From positions 22,669,714 to 22,733,713 of the forward strand of contig OU342808.1 in NCBI GenBank assembly GCA_910591455.2: a stretch of DNA of 64,000 nt, given 5' to 3'. The translations under genes were made by a program, and so were the position numbers. Under the pieces are notes generated by a model. The model searched no databases and was not told the DNA's origin. It saw nothing but the letters and a program-made list of their open reading frames with translations. Origin of the DNA: Pholis gunnellus (lineage: Eukaryota; Chordata; Actinopteri; Perciformes; Pholidae). This document shows, in pieces, positions 9,973 through 24,525 of the stretch (positions are counted from its first letter, which is position 1; each line of letters starts with the position of its first letter).

Positions 9973-12900
9973 GATACTGGTCCATATCTATACTGTCGGT
10001 TACTGATACAGATAGTAGAGATATACACAGTGCTTTATCACGCATTGCTAAATACCTACTTAGTCTATTATAATAATAGCTCAAAATGCAGATCTAGTGT
10101 GACAAACTGAGCCTACAGTGTATCCCTGATGCTGAGCAGCAGCCTCTTTTGAATCAATCCACATATTCTCAAGGATTTTAAAACCTTTTAAAAAGAAAAA
10201 TCAAGAACAAGCTATTTTTTTTTTGCTGGATTCACCTCATTAGTGCACTTCCTGAAAAACAGTTTTTTCCGTTACTGTGCTGTAGATCAAACTCAAATAC
10301 AGCATTTTCTCCCATGAAGAAAGCCTCAGGTGAACGGACATCTTCCAGCGTGTGATGCACGTTGTATACCAACTTCAGACATTGATTGCATCACGTTTCC
10401 TCTCGTGTGCTATATGGCGCTGTCACATTGGCGCTTCCTTTACCAACGGCAACCCTTTTACAGTAGAGCAGTCTTACGTAACTGCAACAAAAGAGCTTTG
10501 AGCTCCTTTTTGTTATCTTGGATCACTGAGAATGTCAAGGCGCATCTTCTTAATGAAGCAGCGGAAAATGTGGTTTTGTTGCTCTTTGCTTTTTAATCTG
10601 CACATGACTGACTCAGAAAACATATCCGTTTGTAACACAACGCTTATTTTGAATTTGAAATGAAGGGGAACATTGCTTGGTGAATATCATGACAGTTATA
10701 ATGTGACCCGTGGCAAGGTCATTTTGTATAAGTATGAGGCATGGAATAACTGATTATTTAAAGTAATGATTGATCCATCCATTATGCTCTCACTTGCTCA
10801 ATTCATTTTAGCCTGTCAAATGTCAGGTAATAGTGAAAAATGTCCATCCAATTCCCAGAGTCTGATGTCTTCAGAGTTCTGGTTGTGTCAAGCCATCAAT
10901 GTAAAACTAAATTTACAATGATATTAAAAAAATAAGAAAGTAGCAGATACTCACGTTTTCATTGAAAAATAATGTAATTCTATTACTATTTATTGATAAG
11001 TTTGATGAAACATTCTCGACACAAAAGGTCCACTGTCTACCTTTTTCTGGAGCTTTCAACCTCATCTCATCTGCGCCAACAGTTATAAGGAGGCAGGAAT
11101 TGTCACCGGCTGTAAACATTTAAAAGATGGCGACCCAGATACGTCAAGCAGAAGAATTACAGAGAGCAGGGTTTCTGCAGATACAGACACCGCCGCACAC
11201 TTCCAGTGGCTCATAATGATGTTTGAGAGAGATTACCTTTGTATGAGTCCATAGGCATACATTGATTCTTAGAGACAACCCTGCATGGTATACCTTTAAG
11301 TCTTTCCTCTGAGGCCCCATTTGCAATTGTACCAGGACAAAATCCTGATGGGATTGAATGCACATTCATTTTCACAGGCAGTAATGCACCTGCAGCTATT
11401 TAATAACTGCCAAAAATGCCGGAAGAAGAATATGAACTTTAGCTATAGGTAGCTAACAACTAACCAAGCTAACACAAACTCATGAATGAGTCGTATTCAT
11501 GACAAGCAACTCAAGAGTTTTATCACCCTAAGTGCTATAACATGGTTTTATATTATCGGAAGTGTTCTTGTCATTTTAATGAAATAGAGACAACTATGGC
11601 GAATACAACTGTGATGTCACTGTAATTCAGCTGCCATGACCACGAAGGACGAAGGCGCTTAGAGTCAAACTTGTGCTTCTTGAAAGGACGGATGCATTTT
11701 CACCTTTTCATTATTTGGCTGGAGTGCAGTTGGATTTTACACTAATACACACAATCATTTTCTTGATTAATTGGTCTTTGCAATAATCAGATTTGAATTA
11801 TGATAATTAATATGTATGTGTAAGGAATTGTAATCTGTGTGTACAGCCTCAGTTTTATCCTCCTTTTTCATACTATAATTAGTGTTAAGGGGTTAATTAT
11901 ATTACTCGAGTGTCATGACTTGAATGAACAAAGGGAAAAACCAGTGAGAGAACAGAACTGTGATTTCACATTCAGCTTTCTGTTATTTCCCCTCATGCTG
12001 CTTTTAAATTAAGAACTGCCATTGACTCATATCAGTGGTGATACCTTTTACATGTAGGCTAATTGACTGAATATGCCCAGGCGACACCTTCATCCTAAGT
12101 CATTGCATCCATTCTAAAAGGCAGCAAAAGCCTTGTGTGTTTACCTCTCACAGCAGATTGGCCTCTGATCTTCAAATCCCTTGTTTAGCTTAAGTGGCCC
12201 TCTTGGGACTGGGGCAAGCAGGGGATGAGGAGACAGAGTGTGATGGAGCGACGGAGGGAGGCCGAGCGTGAGGCTGCAAAGAAAGAAAGAGAGAGAGAGA
12301 GATGGATAAATGAGAGGAAGGGAAGAAAAGAAGTGGGACAAAAATATGTATATACAGAGGAGAGTATGGGAGAGGTAGGAGGCAGGAACCCTTTCAGGAT
12401 GAGACGGCCTTGCCCTCCACCACTGCCTCCTCTCATTCTCCTCCCCCATGCCTGATTGAATCTCCTTGCTTGAACTCATCAGGTATTCACAAAGCCCACC
12501 TCTCCTACACTCTCTGTCATGGATGGAATGAGAAGCTTAGGTCCTTTGTGGATCACTATCCCTGTCATATTTTGTGAAGACGCTACCTTCCTCTTCGGCT
12601 GGGGGTGGTTGAAATAAACTGGGAGAAGAAAAAAAGGGGGAGGCAGGGTATTGATCCTTGTTTCTCCCTTTATCCCCTCTTCCCCCCTGCAATGCGTGTT
12701 TTCTGGTGGCAGAGCTAAGTCATCTGGATTCACACCTGAGTTTTCGTGATGTGGTGAAACGGCGGTGGAGTGACAAGGATTTGGGGTTCGGTCGTGAGCA
12801 AACAAGCGCACGCTCAGAGCGAGGCACGATGAGCCTTCACAGCATCTCTTCTTTGTTTTGTTGATTGATGAATATTGTTTTTGTTTGTGTTCCACCTGCT

Positions 12901-13454
12901 TATCTGCGGCTTGCCCGACTGTTTCCTCGACGCTATTCCAAACACGCACGCACAAACACACAACCCCGTCCCGCCTTCATTCGCGCCTTTTGCCTACGTT
13001 GTTTTATGTGTTTTTGATCGCACCTGCACATCATTTCTGTTTCTGCATGAAAATCGATGGTATCGACAGGCACTATGGTATACAGACACCGCTGCGACTG
13101 AGCAGGCAGGGGAGGGGGCGAGGGAGAAAAGCAATGGGGGCGATCAATAAGCTACTAATGAGGGCTCAGAGCAGGATGGTCATGTGAGGGGAAAGAGCGT
13201 GTTGTGTGAGAGAAAGGGGAAAGAGACATGGGGAGGGGAGGGAAACAGAGGGAGGAGAAAGATACCAGCCAATACGTCATGTATGGTGGGGAAATAAAAT
13301 GATGCATACGTGTGTGTACATGCGCCCCACCAGCGACACGTTGTAGCTGGATTATTGGTCGTTGTCGTTGCTGCTGTGACCCCGCAGAACCTGGTAGTCA
13401 CCACAGACTGCACAGCACAGTTTGTCACCGCTCCTCCATGATCAGAGGAGCAGC

Positions 13455-13455
<1 letters not shown>
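9973..13455. other. Unannotated stretch with purine-rich tracts
   Basis: About 3.5 kb with no supported gene. Purine-rich strand segments lie near 12236-12330 and 13190-13265. The minus-strand frame 12479-12961 (160 codons from a non-ATG start) has no recognisable domain, is rich in residues expected from low-complexity DNA, and is not accepted as a gene. A segment at about 11150-11320 resembles interspersed fish repeats but has no partner in the window. Confidence 0.4.
12281..12301. repeat. (GAAA)n / (GA)n simple repeat
   Basis: Two GAAA-type units followed by an uninterrupted GA run inside a longer purine-rich stretch. Confidence 0.85.

Positions 13456-13497
<42 letters not shown>
13456..13497. 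repeat. (AC)21 microsatellite
   Basis: Forty-two bases of perfect AC dinucleotide. Long frames that cross it on both strands (poly His-Thr or Cys-Val) are simple-repeat translations, not proteins. Confidence 0.95.
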
Positions 13498-13498
<1 letters not shown>

Positions 13499-13839
13499 AT
13501 CAGCACGGTGAATACCCTCATGGGTTTTGCGGGATAGTGTTACCTGCCGAGTCTCTATTATCAACCTCAGCAGAGAATTCAACGGCCGTCTCCTAAATTG
13601 CTTGAAATTCTAATGTCTTTGCATCTGTTACAATGTAACTCGTCCTATACACCTATGAACAGATTTCAGTTTCATTTAACCCTTTTTATGTACACAGGTG
13701 TGTCATTGCCTTAACAATGTGTGCATTGTGAATTATCCAGAGTATTAGGGACGCAGTTTCTCAAACATTTTGTTAACGCTGTGAGCATCACAAACAAAAT
13801 TCAATTTACATGAAGTTAACTAGCTAACTAGGGTTCAGG
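13498..13839. other. Unannotated stretch
   Basis: No gene or repeat that I can support. Confidence 0.5.
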
Positions 13840-14202
13840 AGCAGGACCACGCCTCAACCACACCTCCAATCACTTGCCAAGCCTATACTTATACATGGGC
13901 AACCCATCCTGAGTTTTCTCGGCCCACACTGCCATTCCCTCCTACCCCATTCCTCCCTATGCCCACATCCATCGACCCTCTCTGCCTCGTCTTCATCCCC
14001 TCTCATTCGATCCTGTGCATACGTCTTCTCCCAGGTACGGTACCAGGTACCAGGTCCGTAACTGGCTTGAGAGACTCTAAACCAGTCTTCCCGGTCCCAA
14101 ACATGCCTAAAAGGATACTCCCCACGTTCATCCGTTCATCCATCCTATACTTCCTTATTAAACCTTTATAAAAGGTTGGATCTCAGAGTTCAAAGCCTGT
14201 CA
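13840..14202 (+). mobile_element. LTR-like segment (possible solo LTR), low confidence
   Basis: The segment begins with C-rich text around ccacgcctcaaccacacctcc, passes a possible TATA-like stretch (acttatacat, about 13886), is pyrimidine-rich, and ends near ccttattaaacctttataaa followed by gcctgtca. The order of upstream GC-rich part, TATA-like motif, pyrimidine-rich body and AT-rich signal resembles LTRs of fish retrotransposons. No second LTR, primer-binding site or coding region is present. A clear target-site duplication is not visible, so the limits are approximate and it could be another kind of repeat. Confidence 0.3.
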
Positions 14203-14690
14203 AGAACACACAAACTATCTGCACGGCTCATTCCAGCATCCTGAGGAATTCTGCCGACGATTTCACGTCATGATTTCTGTCCAACGCAGGAAGTAGTCTG
14301 ACCTTTATGTAGCACGACAGAAAGTAAGGAGACGTCCTCTGTCGAACTTCAGTTAGTTCTTTTTTATCCCAACCATGATGATTATGAGAACTGTCACATG
14401 TGTGTGTGTGTGTGTGAGTGAATGATCTCTTAACCAACGTGGGGGAAAACGGTTTGCTCAGTCGACTTGAAGCTTAAATAAACTCATCAACAAGTGTCTA
14501 GTTTAAAAACTGTAACCACGATCTTTACAAAACCGAAACCAAGTTCTTGGCATGTTTACGATAAAGGGATGGAAATCCAATGTAACTTTGGGTCAATATC
14601 AGTTGCTGGTGTCTGAACAGAGTGACAATTTGGTGTACGGAGTATGAGTTTAGAATTACATTTGAGGCATCGTAAAAAAAAAAGAAAGAA
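14203..14690. other. Unannotated stretch
   Basis: No gene. Contains the short TG repeat listed separately and an A-rich run near 14674-14690 that directly precedes the minisatellite. Confidence 0.5.
14399..14415. repeat. (TG)8 microsatellite
   Basis: Eight TG units, uninterrupted. Confidence 0.9.
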
Positions 14691-14778
14691 GTCGTGTGAT
14701 GGTCAAGTGATGGTCGTGTGATGGTCGTGTGATGGTCGTGTGATGGTCGTGTGACGGTCGTGTGACGGTCGTGTGACG
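14691..14778 (+). repeat. 11-bp minisatellite, eight units
   Basis: Eight head-to-tail copies of gtcgtgtgatg fill exactly 88 bases. Unit 2 reads gtcaagtgatg, units 3-5 match the consensus, and units 6-8 all carry gtcgtgtgacg. The period is 11, so it is not a multiple of a codon. An apparent His/Thr/Arg-rich frame on the minus strand is only the translated repeat. Confidence 0.95.
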
Positions 14779-16032
14779 CTGCAGCACGTGGTGAACACAC
14801 CTTAAGTGTGTGTCTTAAATTGGTTAGTTTATTAAGTCATGAATCAGTCTGTGGCAAATTGGATTTCAGTGCTAATTAGGTTCCTGTTTCATTAAACATT
14901 CAAACACTGATGAGTCACAGTTCTAAGGCAACGTGGTAATGATGTCACATATACTCCCCAGAGAGAGGTAGACTGTAGTGTTCGGAGTCACGAAAAATAT
15001 ATAATAAATACAATATGTGGCTGTAAAAACACCTGCATTTGATTCTCAAGGGAACCATGCAGCATTTTCACAAAGGTGTCGGAGCATGGAAAACACAGCT
15101 GCATCTAATACAATTAATAGATAAGTTTGCTTTACATAAGCTAATGAGCAAACTTTTGACAACAGTAAAGACAGATGCTGAAGCTTCCATCGTACAGGGC
15201 TGGCTTCATCAGGCTGCTGGAAGAGTGTTCAGTCCTCGGAAACAAGAGACTGACTAGAACGTAACAAGGTTCAGGAAATCACATTACTTCCTTGAGGGGG
15301 ATTGTGAACCTCTCTTGGTCAAAGAGTCAAATATAATTCATTCACTGAGAGACTTGCTTTTCTTTGGGCATTGCAAGTGTCAGCAGCAGTCTCCAGGAGT
15401 ATGCTAATGAGGGCAATACTGACACCTCAGCATACCTTTACAGGCCACCTGTGCATCTCTGGAGGGAAAGTTAAAAATAAATCACTGGCCTTATCCCTTC
15501 TGAGAGTCTACCTTATGGTTTACTACGCCTATTTATAATACTAAAGTCAGCTTCAGTGTGCAGCAGTGACTTTCAATTATACATACAATTATACTATACT
15601 GTAAATACAAATATACACAGCTGTTGCCAGCACCCAGAATGTTATGCAGTTTGTTTCAGCAGTACGACATCATCTTTTAAAGACGTGTGACTAATCAAAA
15701 GAAAAAAAGAAAGAAAAATGCACTCTTGTGATAATGGGCATAGAATGGACAGTGAAATGAATAGGCCTAATCACATCATTTAGTTTCTATACAGACATGG
15801 GTGTGATTATGAATACTGTTTTATGTGATGAACATCTCTGTTGAATGAATTGTAAGCCACAGGCTTAATTGAAAAGTTGCTTACAGGATAGACAAAATGC
15901 CGTAGTCTGTTCACATGCTGATAATTGTTATTCATTCAAAGAAAAGAAAGCTTCAGCCTTCCTCTCTCCCCTCACATCATTTCTCCCAGTGTGCAGATTC
16001 TGTTGGAGGGCATAGTTGTTGGATTGTGTCGA
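14779..16032. other. Unannotated stretch
   Basis: No gene. The block 15340-15480 is non-repetitive and contains several ATTA/TAAT-like and E-box-like words. It could be a regulatory element, but I have only its composition to go on. Confidence 0.4.
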
Positions 16033-16112
16033 CTCTGGTTGCAAAAAGACAAGATGGTGACGGCCAAAATGCTTAACTCCAATGGGTGAGGTTACGGTGT
16101 CTACCTCCACAG
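16033..16112 (+). repeat. Five-copy dispersed family, copy 1 (fragment)
   Basis: Contains gactctggttgc, then ccaatgggtgag and acggtgtctacctccac. The last part aligns with the reverse complement of the start of the copy at 47725-48090 (ccaatgggtgacgtcac then gtgactacgtccac). The first part resembles the ctctggttgc motif of copy 2. The fragment joins elements of both ends of the family with the middle missing. Confidence 0.5.
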
Positions 16113-19100
16113 TCAACGCCAGGCTTTGAAACAAGGTTTATGCAGTAGTCAAACTGTGGAATACAACTTCCAGGTCTCCTCTGGAAGACTATCTAAAAAG
16201 TATTTTTCCTTTACATTTACATTGGGAAAGAGACGTCCGTATAAACTTCCCTGCAGTAACACTTGAGTACCCTTATTTAAATGTAAAATACACTGTAGCC
16301 GAATCCAGTGCCGTTGTGTTGGATTGACTTAGGTTTGACAGGTGGTCATGGTGTTGAATCCACCCCCGTATCTTCCACATGATGTTTTGCAAATAACTGT
16401 TGTTCAATTAAAAGTCTTCACAGGCAGCAGTGTCAGAATAATGGACCCTGACTGGCACAAAACATCAGCTAGTCTCATTCAAATGAGGCAAACCTGCTGA
16501 GAGAAGGAAAGTAGGGGTCTCAGTTCTTGGCTTTTGGATGCATGTGAGAAATTGTTTGGGTTTTTTAACTGCTTGGCGGAGGATGTCTTGAAAAGTATTA
16601 CAAAAAAAAACTATTTTTAAAAGCAGTCAAGCATAATGTAATTCTACACGAGTCAGCGTGAAGCATCTTCAGCAACAACGGAGGTGAATTAGATTTGATA
16701 GAATAGAGCCTCTTACTGTTTATGTCTATTACCAGTTAAGTGTTTCACCTTCGTGTCTTCAGTGATCAGTTTTAATAAAGCAAAGACCTGTTGCCAGTGA
16801 AGTGGAAAACGTTAACTGTTAGTTTGAAGGAAAAAAAAAGAAAAATCAATACTTATACCTTGAGGAGCTGTGTATTGCACCATCTGTCACTTAAGTTCAA
16901 GTTCAAGTTTGTTCACTAAGTATTAGTCCTGTCATGACCAAACATTTCCTCAAGGCACAGAAAAATAGAACGTTAACTTAAGAAACAGACAACCGCCGCT
17001 CTGTGTGACGACATAACGGCTACAAGCCGACTTCATGCACATCGCCGGTGTTATTTCACCTGAATATACTGAAAGAAATGTTCAGAGGTTCCAACAAATG
17101 GACATTTTATTGCACATTCAGGGTTGGATACTAGATGGGCATTTTCATTATTTTAGATAACCAATATAAAAAGGTTCAAGGAGCATTATTATCATTCTGC
17201 AACAAAGGGTTGCACACTATAATGCCGGAGTTGTGTGCTGTGTCTTATTTTCCTCCTTCCTCTCCTCCTGGGGCGGTCACCCCACTTTCGGTGGCGTTTG
17301 GTCTGGCAGGTCTTGAGGCTACCACTCATTTTGAACACAGTAGGTGTGACATTAAATCACTGTGTTTCCACTGCTTATTATGGTGATTTTCCGTATGCGA
17401 CACCTTCTCCTGTGTGTGTACTAATAGGGAAGAAATACTGTATCCGTGTGCTCCAAGGCTCTGTAATGTATTCCTGCTGTGTAACCTCTCTAGCTTTGTG
17501 TCACAGCACACCAGCTTTCAAAGGACAACAATCTTTTCATGAACATGGTGTGCATATGATGAAATATTGTGACAACACCTGCAGTGCAATGGGTGCATCT
17601 TATAATTGAAAATGCACTGCCCACAGGAATACACTATACTACAGGTGCATGCTGCCTTCTCAGAGAGTAATTCCCATAATAGCAACAATAATACTTCTAA
17701 TTCTTCCATCGCCACTGCGGATGACAAGAATTAGAAAATAATAATTCAAAGACGCTTAGTACAAGAAATTAATACTTTAAAATTACAACAAATATGACTA
17801 TGGTAGCTTTTGACTTTCAGAGCAACAGAGATTCCCAAAAATACAAACTTTATTTTCATCTCTCCCACTTCACAAATCAAGAGGAAAGACATATAAAAAG
17901 GCACAGTATTACAAAAACCAACGCATACACAATCTCATGGTGGTGCAACGTACTCTTTTCTGGAAAGTCGGTGAGTTTGTGATGGGGGAGGTTATCTTGT
18001 AAAAGTATTCTGGTTCAGTGATGAGCTGCGGAGCTAAAAATAAGAGGATTTGAATGTTGCCGGATAAGCTTACCAGATATTATGATTGGATGGCAAGTAA
18101 GCAAATGAAGATTAAATGAGGAACAGCATGCAAAAGGAGAAAAAAAAAAATGTAATGAGGAATTAATAGCCATGAAAATAAATATGTGATAAGTTGACTG
18201 ATCGGTTGATCAAGTGTTGCTGAACAAATTATCACTATAATTATATCCATCATTTTTCATCATTATTCTTTTTGTCTCGTCATGTTGTAACTACGTGGTT
18301 GTATTTCAATAGTTGGAATGTTTCAATGTGTTGTCCCGTCTCACGCCGCGCGTGTTGCTCTTCTAAGCGGCCATATCTGCGTCTGTTGTTTCTTCTTTCA
18401 CTGTTTTGATGGAGCCACATACAGAGCAAGCAATTGGATAAAAAGCAAGATCCAATCGTCCGTGTAAGTCATAAAAAAATACTAAATGCAAGACTGCCAC
18501 GCTTGATGCTACTTAACAGTCGAAAGTGTGGAGCTCAGCTACCACAAATTATTATTTAAAAAAAAAGGTATGAATTGTCAATTGTAGCTAATCTCCCACC
18601 GAATCCTCTCCTCGGTCCTACTCGTGCGGCATATCGACTTTTCATTCCCACCCTGCTGTCTCCAGCCCCAGCGAGATGAGTCACATCAAATGAAACCCAT
18701 CACACATGAAGCTCATAAATGAATGGAGGTGTCATAAGTCAGATTCTTTTTTATCAGAAAAGTATTAAATTGTTCCACCTTTCACACATCTGCGCACTCT
18801 CTCTTCCACTGGCTCCCTAACTGGCATTCAGCGGTTTACCTCAGATCAACAGCTAGACACCAGCAAGGGTCATTCAATCATCAGGTGCAAAGAAATGTCT
18901 GCCGCTCCTTTCTTTGCACGCACAGATTTGATGGTTTTGGGCAATCTAAGAGAGGTGGGAGTGTTTGGGTTTAAACCCTGCTGTTAATAAAGTGTAAGTG
19001 AGTGCCTACAACTGCTTAAATAAATGTCCTCTAAGTCTTCAGGCATCGTTGGCTTCCTCTCTCTTTCTCTCATTAACTGTGTTCTTCACTTTCCAGTTCA

Positions 19101-21212
19101 TGTCTCCCTTCTCTTAAACCACTTTGCTCCATTCTAAGATGTTATCACAAAACTCCAAAACCAGCAAAAGGTCGCTTGTCAAGAAGCTGCATACACGTGT
19201 TCATTCAAAACGTTTGGACGTTGGCCAGTGTCTCTGGTAAAGTTTGAGAAAAGCCTAAACAGATGGCGTCAAAAGCTGAATCTAAATCACACGACTAATG
19301 ACTAGCTATGCATAGAGTTGATGTCAATTAATTAATCAAGTGATACGTTTTTAAACATAATGTCCGCTGCCAGGACAGGCCTAAAGCAGAACACGAGTCG
19401 TCAACATTACGTGGTGTTCGATTATCTGACGCATGTAAGCTGACAGTACTGCTGACAGCAGCTGCACCGTGCAGAAATAAGTAGCCATGGTGGAGCAGGA
19501 GTTGCTGTTTCTAGATAAAATTGAAGCTTTTTTGTACAGTTGATATACATCAATAATAAAAGGATAGGACCGAGGTGTTTCAATGGGTGCAGACATTTTG
19601 ATGCACCTCACTAGTCAACAGTGTGTTACCCTTTAACCTTTTAGGGCTATACGGTGAGTTTTCACGAAGTGTGAATGTAATACTATACAGATATACACCT
19701 CAGACTAAGAGGGGTCATAATTTCAGGTGATGTCCTGGCTGCATTTGGGCCAGACACATTATTTGACAGGCCGATTTCGGTTATGTTTAGGGATATTTAG
19801 AGTGTAGTTAGAGCAGCATTGATGGAGTTGTGGGACCCATCCCCACTATTTAAACATGAATGTAGTCTAACTAAATACATTAATAAGGTCGGCCTGGTCA
19901 GACGTTGGAGTTGGAATAATGGATAATGCTTCTTCGTTGCAGTGCCAACATGCACAGTTTAGTACAAATTGGATCAAATGCACTTGACTGCCATTCATAC
20001 ATTGCTGACTTTTGCTGTTTTAGTGTGCATTTCCATGAGATATGTCAGTAGTTACACATATTTACATTTTTTCATGCACATATGATCTGAGATCTGATCA
20101 CACAACAGCTCTGTTGTACACAACCATTTATTAACAGGCTTGCAAGTATTTTGTGCATTAAAGATATATAAAATAAATGGAGGCACTACGATTGTTCTGT
20201 TGAACTGATCCCTCTGTTTGAGTTATTAAACCACAGAGCATTGATTTCCTCTCAGAGTGCAGCATTTAGTGCCGAGAGAAAGAAAGGGTTGAGTTGTTGA
20301 CATTATTAACAAATGTGCATTGTGCACCGGAACGGACGGATACATTTTTACCCGGCAGGTCAGTTTAAGCTATTTGAATAGAAGTAGGAGGCACAAGAAA
20401 TGTTGGGGGAAAATAAATCAGGAAAGCGTGACCCAAATTCTAACTGCTTAGAATCCTGAATCAGAGCCAAATAATTCACAGAGTGCTATGAATGTGAAGG
20501 GGTTTCTCTCAGCGACTCTCGAGCAAGCCATAACAACAAGTCAGAGGTGCAAAAATGCATGCTGGCACGGGGACACCGGGATTTATTCACGGAAATTCTG
20601 AGGTTTACAAATTTCGCTACATATTCACCATTCAGCGAGAAGTTCAGCACCTGCTGCTTTCACAGTACAAAGCACCGTAAAGCTCCTCGAATAAAAACTT
20701 TATTTCAATGGTCACAGACATGGCCATACATGACCTCTGCATTAAACTCACCCTAAGCATTTTAGGATCAGTGGGCTGCTGCTGGGGGGGGGGCAAGATG
20801 AAGTTGAAGTCACTTCAAGGTGGCATTTGAACTTTGCATGTTTTTAAAGAAGAAAAGGAAAGATGACAATTTAAATTAACAATACTGCATTTCTGGCCAC
20901 TCAGGGGGGGAGCAGAAACAAGCTATACACAAGACTGACATCTAGTCACCTTTTAAGTTGATATGGTGAAGTTGTTTGTTTGTATATTTACGTACACATC
21001 CAGTAGATAAAGAGCTACAATATAATTCACTGGAGTCGTATTTCCGGCCAACTGATGGATATAAGTAACATTCCACCAACTCTTGAAGGAAAAATATGTT
21101 GAAGTATGAAGTTGCTTTGTGTCTCTTTGTAGTCATTTTATGTTTCGTTGTGATCATTTTCAGTGTCTTCGTGGTTGGTACATGTTTCTTTGAGTGACAC
21201 ATTTTTTTTAGT
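16113..21212. other. Unannotated stretch
   Basis: About 5.1 kb with no supported gene, RNA or clear transposon. The frame at 17235-17609 (plus, 124 codons) has no family resemblance. A direct repeat of ttcaag occurs near 16893-16910. Short homopolymer runs (for example G near 20785) are the only low-complexity features. Confidence 0.45.
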
Positions 21213-21273
21213 TGAAGGCCCGGGAAAGCCTTAAAACGTTGGGCCCCTGGCCCTGTGCTTGGTAGGCCCGTTC
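21213..21273 (-). repeat. Low-copy fish repeat, copy 1 (partner at 40390)
   Basis: The reverse complement reads gaacgggcctaccaagcac, then agggccaggggccc. The plus-strand segment 40390-40450 reads gaacgggcctcacaggccc, then aggagcccaaggg. The shared gaacgggcct start and the run of GGCC-type words support a common origin. I remember similar gaacgggcc repeats from other teleosts, but I cannot name the family. Confidence 0.45.
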
Positions 21274-23022
<1,749 letters not shown>

Positions 23023-23455
23023 GATGGAGAGCAACTTCATTCTCTGCTCAGGTAGACGGTGCTCCACTATCTCTGTTATTGGCTATATCAATGCTCTGAA
23101 TATTGTATAGACAACCTGTTATATACCTGTAATATTGCATTCGTGATTGCAATTTGCTTAGACAGAATTAATCACTAAGTCTTCTGCTTAATTTTTCCCC
23201 TGTCATGGAAACATGATCTTTTGTTTGGCTTTTTTAATTGTCCCTCTTGAAGAATGATTAATTGGCCTGCAAATCATTTGAATTCAGCCAGTTGCTGCTG
23301 CTGTTGTCCATAACAGGCACTCAGAGAAGTGACTGCTGATTGAGGATAGAAACTGACCCCTGATTACTTGATTTGCTCTGCTTCGCTGAGAAAAGCAATC
23401 TCCTCATTACTTCTAAGTTGTCAGCGACATCAAAGTGGCTTTCCACACTCTCCCT
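23023..23455. other. Unannotated stretch
   Basis: No gene or repeat seen. Confidence 0.5.
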
Positions 23456-23745
23456 TTAAACAGGGAAAGATTCTGGTGTGAGCAAGGCTGCTTTGTACTT
23501 CTGCAGCGCTAAATTAACATTAAAGTCTGCAAATATCTTCTCGGAGGAAAATTCAATTTCGGAGTACACACGTATCATATCCTTCTTTGTCATTACTGAG
23601 TATTCAAACATTTCTTTTGTCTTCATCGGCCCCATATTCTTTGTCAGGAAAGCAAACCGACATTGTGTGTGCTTGGTAAATATTCGCCCCCGAAAAGTAT
23701 ACTTCCCTGGTTTGGTTTCACTCTGATGCAAATCTCTGCACAGAT
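23456..23745 (-). other. Weak candidate terminal exon (unidentified)
   Basis: On the minus strand, a branch-point-like cctaac and a short pyrimidine stretch (tttttcag, ending 23746) precede 96 open codons that end at TAA (23456-23458). The peptide has ordinary amino-acid composition: it begins DLCRDLHQSETKPGKY and ends LLTPESFPV. No domain is recognised. The opposite strand is also open for about 80 codons, and an open run this long is expected a few times by chance in six frames of 64 kb. I list it because the acceptor is well formed, not because I recognise a protein. Confidence 0.15.
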
Positions 23746-24498
23746 CTGAAAAAGTTAGGATCAATTGCGTCATTATCTGTTTTCAGAGCAGCTCAGGTGC
23801 AGCTTTGTATTCTCTGCCTGAGCTTTTCAGATTCCACAGAGGCCGAGTTACTGTTAAGCATCAGCGGCATGAAGTTGTGAGCTTTTACTTGCCATTGAAC
23901 CATTCTCTGGATCTACTGCTGCTCTCGGCAGGGGACCAGAGGTAAAACGAGGTGAGGGGAACAGTAACAGCTTTCGTTTTCATATTTGAACTGTGAGCCT
24001 TGTAAACAATCCTCCAAACATAGAGGTGACATTTGCACACCATTGCGGGACACGTAGGGCAATACAGTGTCCTGTGTTGACTCTTTGCCATAAAGCATTG
24101 AAAAGTCCCGTTTCATTTCTTTGGTGGGTCTTACATAGCACAAAATTCCAATTTCATTCCAACAGCACATTTCATTACATGTAAACTGAAAGTGTTTTAA
24201 AGATATTCAAAAAAAACTATTTAATAAGATGATAAATAGAGATTAGCAGGATTTTGAAGGCGATTCTGTAATGTATCTGGATCCAATGAAGTGATTTCAG
24301 TACCAGAGTAATATGTTCACATTTGCGTGTACGTGTAGGGACTCACGCAGGGCTGCTGTGCTTTGAATGAGCTGGAGTTTGGATATTCTTATGAGTAGAA
24401 GTCTGAGTGAGATAAATGCATGAACCATTTCCTGAGAGTCAGTTTAAAGACATGAATGCTCTAAGTTTTTAATTGATTAAAAAAATGCTGTTCTGGTG
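23746..24498. other. Unannotated stretch
   Basis: No gene seen. Overlapping short frames on both strands near 23885-24184 have no support. Confidence 0.5.
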
Positions 24499-24525
24499 AT
24501 ATATATATATATATATATATATATA
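24499..24525. repeat. (AT)13 microsatellite
   Basis: Uninterrupted alternating AT inside an AT-rich segment. Confidence 0.9.

Noticed and set aside
12479..12961. Minus-strand frame of 160 codons
   Set aside because: Starts at a non-ATG codon, has no domain, and lies in purine/pyrimidine-biased DNA.
13180..13596. Frames of 94-113 codons near the (AC)21 repeat
   Set aside because: Length comes from the simple repeat and from low-complexity flanks.
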